From: Deltaproteobacteria bacterium
GTDB taxonomy: Bacteria > Myxococcota_A > Polyangia > Polyangiales > Polyangiaceae
NCBI GenBank assembly: GCA_016218915.1
Contig: JACRCQ010000025.1
Span: 109,097 to 173,096 of the forward strand
Length of the DNA stretch: 64,000 nt
Reading direction: 5' to 3'
A program made the position numbers and the translations under genes. The notes beneath the pieces were generated by a model. It ran no database searches, was not told where the DNA came from, and saw only the letters and a program-made list of their open reading frames with translations. Below, in pieces: positions 41,638 through 50,627 of the stretch (the first letter of the stretch is position 1; each line of letters opens with the position of its first letter).

Positions 41638-43101
41638 CTAATCCTCGAACAGCTCGAGCGTGCGTCGATCCGCAGATGCCCTGCGCGCTCGCGTCTGCGC
41701 CCAGGTGCGCAACGCCTGGATCTTCTCCTCGTACATCGTCGCGAGCGGAACCACCTCGGATGCCGCGATCTTCAGGTCGTCATCGGTCAGCTCGCGCCCT
41801 GCCGTGAACGCGCGGAACAACCCCGAGATCACGACCTGCTCGAGCTCGGCCCCGGAGAAGTGCTCCAAGGGGCGCACCAGCTTCTCGGTCGCGAAGCGCG
41901 AAGGGTCTCGTCCGCGGCGACGCAGGTGGATGGACAGGATCTCGTCGCGCTCCTTGGTTGCAGGCAGATCCACGAAGAAGATGTCGTCGAAGCGTCCGCG
42001 GCGCGCAAGCTCGGGCGGCAGCCGATCCACCTCGTTGGCCGTGGCAGCCACGAACACCGGCGCGCGCTTCTCCTGCAGCCACACCAGGAACTCGCCGAAC
42101 ACGCGAGCGTGGCTCGAGTCCGAGCCCCCTCCGGCCAGCCCCTTCTCGATCTCGTCGATCCACAGCACCAGAGGAGCGATCGCCTCGCTGATGCGCATCG
42201 CCTGGCGAAGCGCATGCTCTGGAGACTGCGCCGAGAACACGGTTGCAAAGTCGAGCCGCACCAGCGGGATGCCGAGCACCGCGGAAGCGGCCTTGGTCAC
42301 GAGCGACTTGCCGCAACCTTGCACGCCGCAGATCAGCATGCCGCGCGGCTCAGGCAGCCCGAACTTCCTGGCTCCATCGCCAAACGCAAGCACCCGCGAT
42401 CGAAGCCACCCCTTGAGCACCTCGAGCCCGCCCACGTCCTCGAGCCCCACCTCGGCATCGACCAGCTCGATCGTGGCGCTGCTGCGCAGGATGCGTCGCT
42501 TCTCGCTCACCACGCGCTGGGCTGCGACGTGCGCATCAGGAAGCATGCGTGCGAGCCGAAATGCCCGCTGGGCCTCGAGGGACGTAAGGCCCCGCGCTGC
42601 GCGCACCAGCACGCCGAGATCCCAGCCCGCCATCGCAGGCGCTTGCGCCACCTCAGCCTGGATCAGCTCACCGAGCTGTGCGTCGTCCGGAAGCGGCAGG
42701 TCGAGCAACGCGACGTCCTTTTCGAGATCGATCGGGATGTCGGCCTTGGGCACGATCAACACCAGGGCCTTGCGCTTGGCTCCAGCGATCTGCGCGAAGT
42801 CGCGAAGCGCACGAACCACCCTGGGCTCATGCAGGAACGGGTGAAGGTCGAGCATGACGTGCAACGCCGATGCGCCTGAAGCAGCAGCGACCAGGACTGC
42901 ATCCGCCGGATCCTTGGCCGACCCGTCGCCGTCGAACCCTGCGGTCACGGTCCACACCGGAACCTTGGCATTGGGGATCACCGAGCGTACGAGCGGAAGC
43001 GCTCGCGATTCCTCGTGCGTCACCACGCACACGATCGGGAATCCCGACGCCAGCAGGCGCTTGAGCTCGACCACGAACGACTCGGTGCCCGTTTCCGTCA
43101 T
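41638..43101 (-). CDS. AAA+ ATPase, Ycf46-like
   Basis: 487 residues. The N-terminal non-AAA region has its own Rossmann-like beta pattern (IVCVVTHEESRAL). The AAA module has Walker A GVQGCGKS (259-266), Walker B LVLWIDEIEKG, sensor 1 VAATAN, arginine finger region ELARRGRFDD, and a C-terminal helical lid. The layout matches Ycf46-type single-AAA proteins of cyanobacteria and myxobacteria; biological role poorly known. ATGA overlap with the GspE-like gene upstream argues for a shared complex or regulation. Confidence 0.85.
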   Translation of the reverse strand: MTETGTESFVVELKRLLASGFPIVCVVTHEESRALPLVRSVIPNAKVPVWTVTAGFDGDGSAKDPADAVLVAAASGASALHVMLDLHPFLHEPRVVRALRDFAQIAGAKRKALVLIVPKADIPIDLEKDVALLDLPLPDDAQLGELIQAEVAQAPAMAGWDLGVLVRAARGLTSLEAQRAFRLARMLPDAHVAAQRVVSEKRRILRSSATIELVDAEVGLEDVGGLEVLKGWLRSRVLAFGDGARKFGLPEPRGMLICGVQGCGKSLVTKAASAVLGIPLVRLDFATVFSAQSPEHALRQAMRISEAIAPLVLWIDEIEKGLAGGGSDSSHARVFGEFLVWLQEKRAPVFVAATANEVDRLPPELARRGRFDDIFFVDLPATKERDEILSIHLRRRGRDPSRFATEKLVRPLEHFSGAELEQVVISGLFRAFTAGRELTDDDLKIAASEVVPLATMYEEKIQALRTWAQTRARRASADRRTLELFED

Positions 43102-44927
43102 GAACCCTCCACAGTCACACGCACGACTTCCTCGAACGAGGTCAGCCCCTTGGCCAGCTTTCGGATCGCTGCCTCACGCAAGGTCAGCATCCCGTCCTGA
43201 CGCGCCTGCTTGAGGATCTCCTTGGAGCTGGCACGCGAGATGATCAGCTTGCGGATCTTCTCGTCGACCTCCAGCACCTCAAAGGCCCCGGAGCGGCCGA
43301 ACATCCCGGTCTGACGGCACTTCACGCACCCCTGGCCGGCTGCGACCATCAGCGACGGTGCCTCGCCCTGCGCTGCGAGGTTCTGCGTGTCCAGGCCGAG
43401 CAGCGACATCTGATCCGGAGTCAGGAACGTCTCGATCCGGCACTCGGGGCAGATGGTCCGCACGAGCCGCTGGGCAATGACGCCCACGATGGTGGAAGCG
43501 AGCAGGAACGGGTCCACGCCGAGCTCGAGCAGACGCGTGATCGTCGCAGCAGAGTCGTTGGTGTGAAGGGTCGCAAGCACCAGGTGGCCTGTGAGCGCTG
43601 CCTGGATCGCGATGTTCGCGGTCTCCACGTCGCGCACCTCGCCCACCATGATCACGTCCGGATCCTGCCGAAGCAGGTGACGAAGCGCTTCGGCAAAGGT
43701 GATGCCGACCTTGGGCTGGATCTCCACCTGGTTGAACTGGTCGGTGACGATCTCGATCGGATCCTCGATCGTGGTGACGTTGATGTCCGGTGTGACGATG
43801 GCGCGAAGCGCCGAGTAGAGCGTGGTCGTCTTGCCAGAGCCTGTGGGGCCTGTGACCAGCACCAGGCCATGGGGACGCTGGATGAACTGCTCGAACAAGG
43901 CGAACTGCTTGTCGAACATGCCGAGGTCCGACATGTCGCGCAGGATCACCTCAGGATCGAAGATGCGAAGCACCACCTTCTCGCCGAACGCAGTGGCCAT
44001 GGTGGAGACGCGGATCTCGACCTCGCGATCGCCTCGCGCGGTCTTGATGCGTCCGTCCTGGGGCCTGCGCTTCTCCGAGATGTCGAGCCGTGCGAGCATC
44101 TTGATGCGCGAGACCACGGCCGGGTGCACGACCTTGGGCAGCACGTTGACCGGGTGCAGCACGCCGTCGATGCGCATGCGGACCACGGACTGATCGCGGT
44201 GCGGCTCGACGTGCACATCAGAAGCGCGCTGGTCGAAGGCGTAGTGGAACAGGTACTCGACCGCGTTGATGATGTGGGAGTCGTTGGCCTCGATGTCCTC
44301 GACGCGCTTGAGCTTGACGTAGCGTTCGAGGTTGCCGATGTCGACATCGGCTTTGATCTCGCGCTCGGCAGCGGTCACCGAGCTGCGGAAGCCGTAGATG
44401 TCGGTGATGATCCGCTGGATGTCCGTGGGCGGAGCGATCACGAGCTTGACGTCGCGACGGGTGAACGAGCGCAGGTTCTCGATCAGCTCGACGTCCAGGG
44501 GGTTGGAGACTGCGACCGTGACCGAGGTGTCGTCGCCGCCGACGACCAGGGCGTTGTGGCGGCGCGCGAACGGGCGCGACAAGGTCTGGACCGCGTACTT
44601 TGCGTCGATCTTGAGGGGGTCGAGGTGGACGTAGGTGATGTTGATCGCCTTGGCCATGGCCTGGACGATCACCTGCTCGGTGAGGGGGAAGCGCTGGTCG
44701 TTGTTGATGAGGAAGGACATGGCGGCCAGGACTTCGGCCGGGTGGACCTTGTCATCGGCGTTGGTGAGGCCAGCGCGTCGGGAGCCGGACACGCGGCTGT
44801 GAAGGAGCCGGGCGCGTTCTCGCTCCTGGCGCAGCTCGGCGTCTCGACGTTGCTCCGGGGTGAGCATTCCGGCGTTCTGGAGCAGGTCGCAGAGAAATTC
44901 GAAAGTGAGCTCGATACGGCGTTCCAC
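43098..44927 (-). CDS. GspE/PilB-type secretion ATPase
   Basis: 609 residues from GTG 44,927; TTG 44,963 and an internal ATG are alternatives. MshEN/GspE_N region at about 60-200 (DPLKIDAKYAVQTLS, DVELIENLR), then the ATPase: Walker A GPTGSGKTT, Asp box TTIEDPIEI, Walker B VIMVGEVRD, His box LVLATLHTNDSAA. Tetra-Cys zinc knuckle CPEC and CVKC near the C-terminus. It powers type II secretion or type IV pilus assembly at the inner membrane. No other secretion genes are in the window. Its first 50 codons are duplicated at 63,238-63,460. Confidence 0.93.
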   Translation of the reverse strand: MERRIELTFEFLCDLLQNAGMLTPEQRRDAELRQERERARLLHSRVSGSRRAGLTNADDKVHPAEVLAAMSFLINNDQRFPLTEQVIVQAMAKAINITYVHLDPLKIDAKYAVQTLSRPFARRHNALVVGGDDTSVTVAVSNPLDVELIENLRSFTRRDVKLVIAPPTDIQRIITDIYGFRSSVTAAEREIKADVDIGNLERYVKLKRVEDIEANDSHIINAVEYLFHYAFDQRASDVHVEPHRDQSVVRMRIDGVLHPVNVLPKVVHPAVVSRIKMLARLDISEKRRPQDGRIKTARGDREVEIRVSTMATAFGEKVVLRIFDPEVILRDMSDLGMFDKQFALFEQFIQRPHGLVLVTGPTGSGKTTTLYSALRAIVTPDINVTTIEDPIEIVTDQFNQVEIQPKVGITFAEALRHLLRQDPDVIMVGEVRDVETANIAIQAALTGHLVLATLHTNDSAATITRLLELGVDPFLLASTIVGVIAQRLVRTICPECRIETFLTPDQMSLLGLDTQNLAAQGEAPSLMVAAGQGCVKCRQTGMFGRSGAFEVLEVDEKIRKLIISRASSKEILKQARQDGMLTLREAAIRKLAKGLTSFEEVVRVTVEGS

Positions 44928-44964
44928 GGAGCAAGGGTGCGCGGCTGGGGGGCGGGGTGTCAAG
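44763..44964. repeat. Left copy of a 202-bp direct repeat bracketing the mosaic island
   Basis: By hand alignment, identical in length to 63,259-63,460 with about seven substitutions and no gaps. This copy contains the start region of the intact GspE-like gene. Confidence 0.9.
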
Positions 44965-45044
44965 GGCGCCCTGGGGGGCTAGGTTTCAGGGCAGAGAGGT
45001 TCACGGGGAGAAGGGGAGGTCGGGGAAGTGGGCTGTGTCTCGCG

Positions 45045-45226
45045 GGCGAGGCGCTCCCACCCTCTTCGACTATCCTCCACCACGTGCGGACCACGCCGCG
45101 GCCCAATTGGCCAGCGGGGTCGACAGGTTTCAGCTAGTCTTGCCGGCCGAGCCGACCCTCAGCCGCGGCGCAAAGGTTCTCGCCGAGTTGGTCTTCAGGT
45201 ACCATAGGCTATCGAATGGGCTAGCC
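45045..45226 (+). mobile_element. Degenerate IS91-like 3' end (copy 0)
   Basis: Matches the 3' element end seen at six to seven other sites, but with many substitutions and small gaps: GGCGCTCCCACCCTCTTCGA, then GGTCTTCAGGTACCATAGGC and TATCGAATGGGCTAGCC. The transposase tail is unreadable. It lies just left of the small gene at 45,280. The interval 44,928-45,279 otherwise holds only the upstream region of the GspE-like gene. Confidence 0.55.
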
Positions 45227-45279
45227 CCAACCAGGTGGCGCGTACGTTCCCAAAGCCGGCAAGTAACGAGGTGACAACA

Positions 45280-45552
45280 ATGACCACCGACGAGGTTAGC
45301 CAAGCGCTTGGAATAGAGCTTCAAGAGGTCATCGGTGAAGGCTGGTCCATAGCCCGAAGTGGGGACTGGTACATAGTGAGTGGTCCAGGGGGGGCCGATT
45401 TCATATCCGAGGTCTGGCGCATAGCGAGGTTCATCGCCTATGACGAGTACGTGAGCATCGAACGCCAGCAAGGTCGCCTCAGAGAGTATCGAGTGTGCTC
45501 TCGATCACGGGGAAGGCTCTCGTTTGAGGTCCGAATTCGTGAGAAAGAGTAG
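45280..45552 (+). CDS. Small orphan protein (cargo gene)
   Basis: 90 residues. ATG 45,280 is preceded by GAGGTG at a 6-bp spacing, and the base composition is less GC-rich than the surroundings. The sequence (LGIELQEVIGEGWSIARSGDWYIVSGPGG) has a compact alpha/beta look, like small immunity or antitoxin proteins, but I recognise no family. It sits alone between two IS91-like element ends. Confidence 0.55.
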   Translation: MTTDEVSQALGIELQEVIGEGWSIARSGDWYIVSGPGGADFISEVWRIARFIAYDEYVSIERQQGRLREYRVCSRSRGRLSFEVRIREKE

Positions 45553-45650
45553 CTCGAGCTTGTTGTCCTCCGGTGACGGCTGACCCCTGATCATCCTCAC
45601 CCGGCCAAGGGCAACAGCCCAGATTCTGGGGGATGATCACGCGGAAGCCG

Positions 45651-45900
45651 CCTGTCCTGGCGCGAGCCCGTGCTCCCACCCTCTTCGACGACCCGCCGCC
45701 GCCTGCGGACTACGACGCGGCCTGAACGGCCGATCGGTCCAGTGGGTCCACGAATGTCTGAGCGCCGGGACATTGCGGCGCCGGTGCGTCCGCTGCTACC
45801 CAAACCACCCCAGTTCGCCCCGCATTTGCGCTCGCTGGACCGCGCAGGGTTCTCTGCGGACGCGTCTTCGGCTACGATATGCCATCGAAAGGGCTAGCAG
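45651..45900 (+). mobile_element. IS91-like 3' end (copy A)
   Basis: Starts with a readable transposase tail (ARARAPTLFDDPPPPADYDAA, stop at 45,722-45,724), then about 175 bp of conserved non-coding end finishing TCTTCGGCTACGATATGCCA, TCGAAAGGGCTAGCAG. The stop codon of the convergent CHAT gene (45,894-45,896) lies inside its last ten bases. The rest of the 45,553-45,893 gap is unremarkable. Confidence 0.8.
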
Positions 45901-48773
45901 CCTGGGTCGTCCCGTGCCTCGTCGCGAAACCTAGCCATCACGTCGCCGAAGAGCACGTACCCCAAGCCGTCGAGCGAGTCGCCATCACCTGCGTATCTTG
46001 CATCCCGCAATGCAGTGCCCAGACGGCTGCGCTGGGTGATTGCCTGGTCTAGAAACGCGCTCACGGTGGTCCGCGCGTCGTAGTCATCCACCGCCCACAA
46101 CGGCGCCAGCAGGGCGGCAGCTCCCACCGAGATGAACGCCTCGGGAAACCCTGCTACTACGCCGAGTAGTGGTCTTCCGGCTGCGCTCTCGCAAGCGTTG
46201 AGAACCACAAGAGCGCCCTGGGCCGCCGTCCCGGTGCCCTTCACCTCGAGCGCGGTCAGCCGGGTCCCGTTCTCCAGCGATAGATGCCCGCACCACGGCC
46301 CGCGTCCATCGCTAACCGCGTGCGCCGCGACGTGGAATACTCCAACCTGTAACGGCCCGTTGAGCAGCTCAAGCAGACGTTCGCGTGTCGCCGGCTCGAC
46401 CTTTGCCGCCTGAAAGGTCGCCACAAGGTGCTCTTGCTCCCGCTCGGCTTCCTCCAGACGGTCGTCATTGCCGTAGCGCGGAACTACCGAGTGAAACGGC
46501 GTAGATCGTTTCAGAATCTGCGTCCGGCAGCCCGCATACGCGCCATACCAACGGCCGATTGGGTGGGACCGGCAGAGGAAATCGCAGGGCTTGCCGTCGT
46601 GCGTCGGTCTCATCAGTTCCCAAGGAATGCCAGGGTCGTCACTCACGAACTGGATCTCGAAACCATCGCCGTAGCGGGATCGAAGTCGTGCGTAGACGTC
46701 TTTGAACACTGGTGGGGTGTGCTCGAACAGCATCTTTCCAAGGCCGTTGAAGAAAGCTTCGTCTGCGTCCGTGGCATGAGCTGGGCAGCATCCAAGCAGT
46801 TGGCTGATTGCCTCGTAATCAGCACCCGAGATGGACGAGCTTCCATCGAGGCGCTGCGGGAGCACAACCTCCTCGTGCACCTGGGGTCGGAGGCTAAGGG
46901 CCCACATGTGCTCGTGGGCGCCAGGAGTCGTTTGCAGGATCGTCACCGTGAGCAACGGCGACGCAGCCTCGATGTCGATTCCGGTGACCCGCGGAGCGGC
47001 AACCTCGGCGCGGCCCTCCGTTGTGATAATCCCATTGATCACGCCGCAGTGACGTCCTTGGTAGGAGAACACTACATGCAAAGTTGCTGAAGATGACGAT
47101 GACTCGGTCACTCTGGCCTTGAACACGTGGGGCTCGGACGATCCGTCGGAGCGCAGAATGATCACCCCACGTTGCGTGTCGCCTAGGAGTTCAATTCCGA
47201 CGCCGATCATGTCAACGTCGACGTTGAGCGCGGTCCAGCCGGCGGGAACACCGCGGACGGCAATCGTCGCTTCGAAGGCATCCGAGGGCAGCCGCAGGTC
47301 GACGACACCGCGCACCTCCGCTCCCGGTTCGGCGGTAGCCGGCAACTCGAGACTCGGCTTTCGGTACAGGACGTCGAGTTCCATTTCGGGCTCGCTCACC
47401 GCAACGGAACGCTCTTCGTCTGCCGGCGTCGCACCGCCGCCCCACGTGGGAATACCGTAGCCCACAAACCTGCGAGTCAGTTCGATGAACTCGCACGCGA
47501 GTATGGACATTTGCGGTTGCGTGCTGACGAGGGAGCTGCGGACAGCTTCGATGACCGTCGAGGGTGATCGTGATGCTGCCACGGCCGCCATTTGCCACGG
47601 TACACCACCAACATCAGTCATGAAGCGGCTGTCGCATTCGGTCCTGAACCGACAGTATGTCTGGAAGATGGAGTTCAGGTCGATGCCCACCGCGATGAAG
47701 TGGAGTGGACGCAGCATGGCAGCGACGATCTCCCCGGTGGCGTCGAAGATCAGGCCCGGTGCCAGCTCCGTACCTTCGCGTCTCTCACGAGCGAAGCGCT
47801 CATACTGCCAATGGAAGACCGCGGAGATCGCTCGTCCGGCGATCTCTGGGTCAACCTTCTCCATCGCGCGACGATTTCCGAACGGCCAGATTGGGTCCCA
47901 CGTTGGCTCGCGCGCAATCCACGATTCGACCAAACGCCTCGACTCCTCGACGGCGCTCGGCTCGGGTTCGGGTTCGAGTTCATGCTCTGTGATGTGAGAC
48001 CAGTCGTATGGCTCATGATACTGGAGCACGTCTGCGAACGTCTTCATCCGGTTGCTTCGTGTGTAGCCCCCGCTCTCGATCTCAAGCTCCGCTATGTTCC
48101 GGCGGATCGGGTCGGGTATGTGTTCAGCCCTGTCTTGCAGCACGTCGTGCGCCGGCATGTCGGGTTCGGTTGAATCACCGAAGTCCTCCCAGTCGAAGAA
48201 GGGAGCCTTGAGGGTTTCGATGATCGGCTGCTCCTGTCCTGCTGCTGCAAGCGAAACGGCGAGCCAGAACCGGGTAGGAACGTGTTCCTCTTTTCGATAC
48301 GCTTGCAGGACAGCTTCGACGTGGTCGACATCGGTGAGCTCGAGGCCCGACAATGCTGTCGCAGCCCGACGACGCAACGCTGGATCCTTTTCACCCAGGA
48401 GGTCCATCAGGAGCGCGAAGCTCTCGGGCGCCCGCACCGCGGCGAGAGACAGCACCAGCGCTTGGTGTTCGCTGCGGCTCAATCCAGGATCCTGGGCCAG
48501 CAACTCTTTCCGAACACGGCTGGTGGGCACCCGAGCGAGCCCATCGAGGATCGCCGGCCGCGCCGAGCCTCCCCAGCCGCCTGCTAGTCGGCCAAGCACC
48601 CTCATGGCGATGTCCTCGAGGGAGTTCCACGCTGTGGAGGTCTGCGGCAGTCGCACCAGAACGTAGATGCCCGCGGCGGCGACATCACCGTCCGGGTGGT
48701 CCACGATCTCCAGGAGCGGTCGGACGGCGCTGAGAGTGAGCGGTTGCTTCCACGCTCGGATCGGATCCAACAT
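45894..48773 (-). CDS. HEAT-repeat CHAT (caspase-like) protease
   Basis: 959 residues from ATG 48,773, with GGGAGGA 5-6 bp upstream. N-terminal HEAT-like helices (about 10-230: VRPLLEIVDHPDGDVAAAGIY, LRRRAATALSGLEL). Middle region unassigned, with Ig-like beta strands (about 480-660). C-terminal CHAT domain (about 690-955): catalytic His818 in VFHVAAHAVSD and Cys861 in VVLNACESAAG, both intact. CHAT proteases cleave partner proteins in prokaryotic conflict and signalling systems; the target and partner here are unknown, and no gasdermin, CRISPR effector or NTPase partner adjoins it. Its stop codon coincides with an IS91-like end. Confidence 0.88.
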   Translation of the reverse strand: MLDPIRAWKQPLTLSAVRPLLEIVDHPDGDVAAAGIYVLVRLPQTSTAWNSLEDIAMRVLGRLAGGWGGSARPAILDGLARVPTSRVRKELLAQDPGLSRSEHQALVLSLAAVRAPESFALLMDLLGEKDPALRRRAATALSGLELTDVDHVEAVLQAYRKEEHVPTRFWLAVSLAAAGQEQPIIETLKAPFFDWEDFGDSTEPDMPAHDVLQDRAEHIPDPIRRNIAELEIESGGYTRSNRMKTFADVLQYHEPYDWSHITEHELEPEPEPSAVEESRRLVESWIAREPTWDPIWPFGNRRAMEKVDPEIAGRAISAVFHWQYERFARERREGTELAPGLIFDATGEIVAAMLRPLHFIAVGIDLNSIFQTYCRFRTECDSRFMTDVGGVPWQMAAVAASRSPSTVIEAVRSSLVSTQPQMSILACEFIELTRRFVGYGIPTWGGGATPADEERSVAVSEPEMELDVLYRKPSLELPATAEPGAEVRGVVDLRLPSDAFEATIAVRGVPAGWTALNVDVDMIGVGIELLGDTQRGVIILRSDGSSEPHVFKARVTESSSSSATLHVVFSYQGRHCGVINGIITTEGRAEVAAPRVTGIDIEAASPLLTVTILQTTPGAHEHMWALSLRPQVHEEVVLPQRLDGSSSISGADYEAISQLLGCCPAHATDADEAFFNGLGKMLFEHTPPVFKDVYARLRSRYGDGFEIQFVSDDPGIPWELMRPTHDGKPCDFLCRSHPIGRWYGAYAGCRTQILKRSTPFHSVVPRYGNDDRLEEAEREQEHLVATFQAAKVEPATRERLLELLNGPLQVGVFHVAAHAVSDGRGPWCGHLSLENGTRLTALEVKGTGTAAQGALVVLNACESAAGRPLLGVVAGFPEAFISVGAAALLAPLWAVDDYDARTTVSAFLDQAITQRSRLGTALRDARYAGDGDSLDGLGYVLFGDVMARFRDEARDDPGC

Positions 48774-49131
48774 GCAGGTCCTCCCGCTGCCTGACTCGCG
48801 CAACAGCCATGTCCGCGAGCCCTCAAGTCAGACTGTGGATGCTACGCCGGCAGCCGCTGCTGGTCCAGCACCACCTCGGCTGCTGTGTTGGCTGCGGAAG
48901 TTCGCCCAGACACCACCCCCACTCGGTGTCCGAACGACGGGGCCGCACCACGGACGCGAGCGATGACCTAGGCGACGACGATTGCCTGCGGCGTGCGCTT
49001 CGGAGACAATCCGGCCGGAGGCAGCCGAATGAGCTTCGACATGCGCGTCCTCCCTCGCCATGGCCGACGCGTGAATCTATGCCTTCGTGTAGCAGGGGGC
49101 ACCCCAAAACGGACGCGTCTGCGCCGACTCG
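48774..49131. other. Intergenic region upstream of the CHAT gene
   Basis: Contains the 24-codon candidate small gene listed separately. No other supported coding frame, hairpin terminator or operator was found. Confidence 0.5.
48968..49042 (-). CDS. Candidate 24-residue leader peptide upstream of CHAT gene
   Basis: ATG 49,042 follows GGGAGGACGCGC, nearly the same ribosome-site string as in front of the CHAT gene (GGGAGGACCTGC). The peptide MSKLIRLPPAGLSPKRTPQA and four more residues is basic and Pro-rich. It could be a regulator or a chance frame; support is only the strong ribosome site and position. Confidence 0.25.
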   Translation of the reverse strand: MSKLIRLPPAGLSPKRTPQAIVVA

Positions 49132-50055
49132 CTACTTTGAACAAACGCTCGCGTTCTTGCCATCCGGCCGAGTCGCTACGTAAAGCGCAAGGAACTCGAC
49201 GCCGAATTTTCCAGCTTGGAACCGCTTGTCTCCTGCCGAGGCAACGGACACGCAGTTTCCTGGGCCCGGCGAGAACTGTTCCATGACTTCAGGCGGCAAT
49301 GTGAACGTTCCGGCCTCAGACGGCACGCGACATTGGATCACGGTAGCGATATCCCCCTTGGGAACGATCTCTAGGTAGACCTTGCCACCTTGAAACGGCG
49401 ACCAAGCAAGAGAAATAGGGGCATCGATCGGCGGAAAGTCCTCAAACGACGGGGAATTCACAACTGCAAGGGGAGGTGCCTGCAGTGCCTCATTGAACTT
49501 GGGGATATCGTCAGCACCAGCAACGGGGCTTCCATCCGCCGTAACTGTCAGGGTCTCTCCTCCGTCGAACAGAAGGGCTCCCGCTCCTTGTTGGACATCG
49601 TACAACCCAACCCCATCGTCGGAGAACACAAGCGGCGCTTTTCCGCCATTGATGCGAACGGTGCCCGCCGTTAGGTACGCTTGCGGGGGACCGCACTTCA
49701 CCTTTTGCTCACAAGGGCCCATCAACCGGAAGGAGCAAGAGGCCCTCTCGATGTTCACCAGCGCGTTCCAGAACATGACGTGAGAGTTGTCGGTTCCCTG
49801 GCTGACGAGGACGAAGACATTTGGACTCCTCTCTTCCGTTTGCTGACCACCCCCAGCGCCGCCACCGGATCCTCCTGCAGCCGCCGCATCGTCGGTACCA
49901 CCTGAACCGCCCTGCCCGCCCAAGCCTGCAGCCCCCCCGTCCCCAGCTGGTCCTCCGTTGCTCGTCGTGTCACTGCCACATGCCACGACGAAGAAGGAAG
50001 CCGCTCCGACGATGACGGAATTCAGTACTCCGCGTGTCCAAATCCCTTGACTCAT
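49132..50055 (-). CDS. Gly-spacer lipoprotein of unknown function
   Basis: 307 residues. Signal SVIVGAASFFVVACGS (lipobox VVAC). A Gly/Ser/Ala/Asp spacer to about residue 72 is followed by an immunoglobulin-like domain with SVSFRLMGPCEQK and KVYLEIVPKGDIATVIQC motifs and two Cys pairs. Same strand as the CHAT gene, 358 bp upstream, so co-transcription is possible but not compelling. Confidence 0.7.
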   Translation of the reverse strand: MSQGIWTRGVLNSVIVGAASFFVVACGSDTTSNGGPAGDGGAAGLGGQGGSGGTDDAAAAGGSGGGAGGGQQTEERSPNVFVLVSQGTDNSHVMFWNALVNIERASCSFRLMGPCEQKVKCGPPQAYLTAGTVRINGGKAPLVFSDDGVGLYDVQQGAGALLFDGGETLTVTADGSPVAGADDIPKFNEALQAPPLAVVNSPSFEDFPPIDAPISLAWSPFQGGKVYLEIVPKGDIATVIQCRVPSEAGTFTLPPEVMEQFSPGPGNCVSVASAGDKRFQAGKFGVEFLALYVATRPDGKNASVCSK

Positions 50056-50186
50056 GATCCGAGACTCTAGCGGAGAGGTTGAAGGGGATCAACTCCACAG
50101 GCGGTCATCTCCTCGGGGAGCCGCGTCAGCACTACGATTCTCCAGGGGACCGGAGCCGTGTTTGCCACAAGAGCGCCTGCGCAAAG

Positions 50187-50455
50187 AGAGGTGCGCGAGG
50201 TTGCCCAGCGCGTACACGAGCGTGCGATTCGATGGATGAAGCGACCAGGGATCGCCGAATCGCCTACGAACTGAAGTATCCCCGCAGTCCGAAGCAGACG
50301 CATCTGCTGCTCGACCCGGTGCAGTCTGTCGCCCGGCTTGCCAGCTTGATCCCTCCCCCTCGCCATCCCCTTGTGAGGTACTTCGGCCAACAGCCCATCG
50401 ATGTCATGGGTTGCGCGCCGACCATGCGGCCCGCGCCCGAGCCGGCGCCCAAGCC
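50187..50455 (+). mobile_element. IS91-like internal fragment (part of copy B)
   Basis: Carries transposase fragments RWMKRPGIAE and VARLASLIPPPRHPLVRYFG, shared with copies C and E, followed by the string CAACAGCCCATCGATGTCAT and TGCGCGCCGACCATGCG, which is also in copies C and D. No catalytic HUH segment remains. Confidence 0.7.
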
Positions 50456-50479
50456 GGCGCCCCTGCGAGGCAGCGAGAC

Positions 50480-50627
50480 CAATTGGGAGCTGGTGCGTCG
50501 CACCAACGGCGGGGCCAATCCTACGGTGCTCGCCTGCGGCAGCGGACACGCCCTGGAGCTCGCTGTCGATCCGGCGCACGTCTACTTCACGCTGCAAAAC
50601 GGTGAGGTTCGTCGCGCACCACGGTGA
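50480..50627 (+). pseudogene. Beta-propeller gene fragment fused to transposase remnant
   Basis: The reading frame leaves the transposase remnant and enters LACGSGHALELAVDPAHVYF, TLQNGEV, which has the blade style of the secreted propellers in this genome. It ends after about 50 codons, so it is a truncated fragment. The rest, up to 51,084, holds a possible 83-residue minus frame (50,659-50,910) without support. Confidence 0.3.

Noticed and set aside
41566..42879. 437-codon plus frame
   Set aside because: Antisense of the AAA ATPase gene; no motifs.
43563..45137. 524-codon plus frame
   Set aside because: Antisense shadow of the GspE-like gene with Asp/Val/Leu/Gly bias and no motifs.
45894..50055. 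Gasdermin or CRISPR partner for the CHAT protease
   Set aside because: I looked at both sides; only a lipoprotein, a small orphan gene and element remnants are present.
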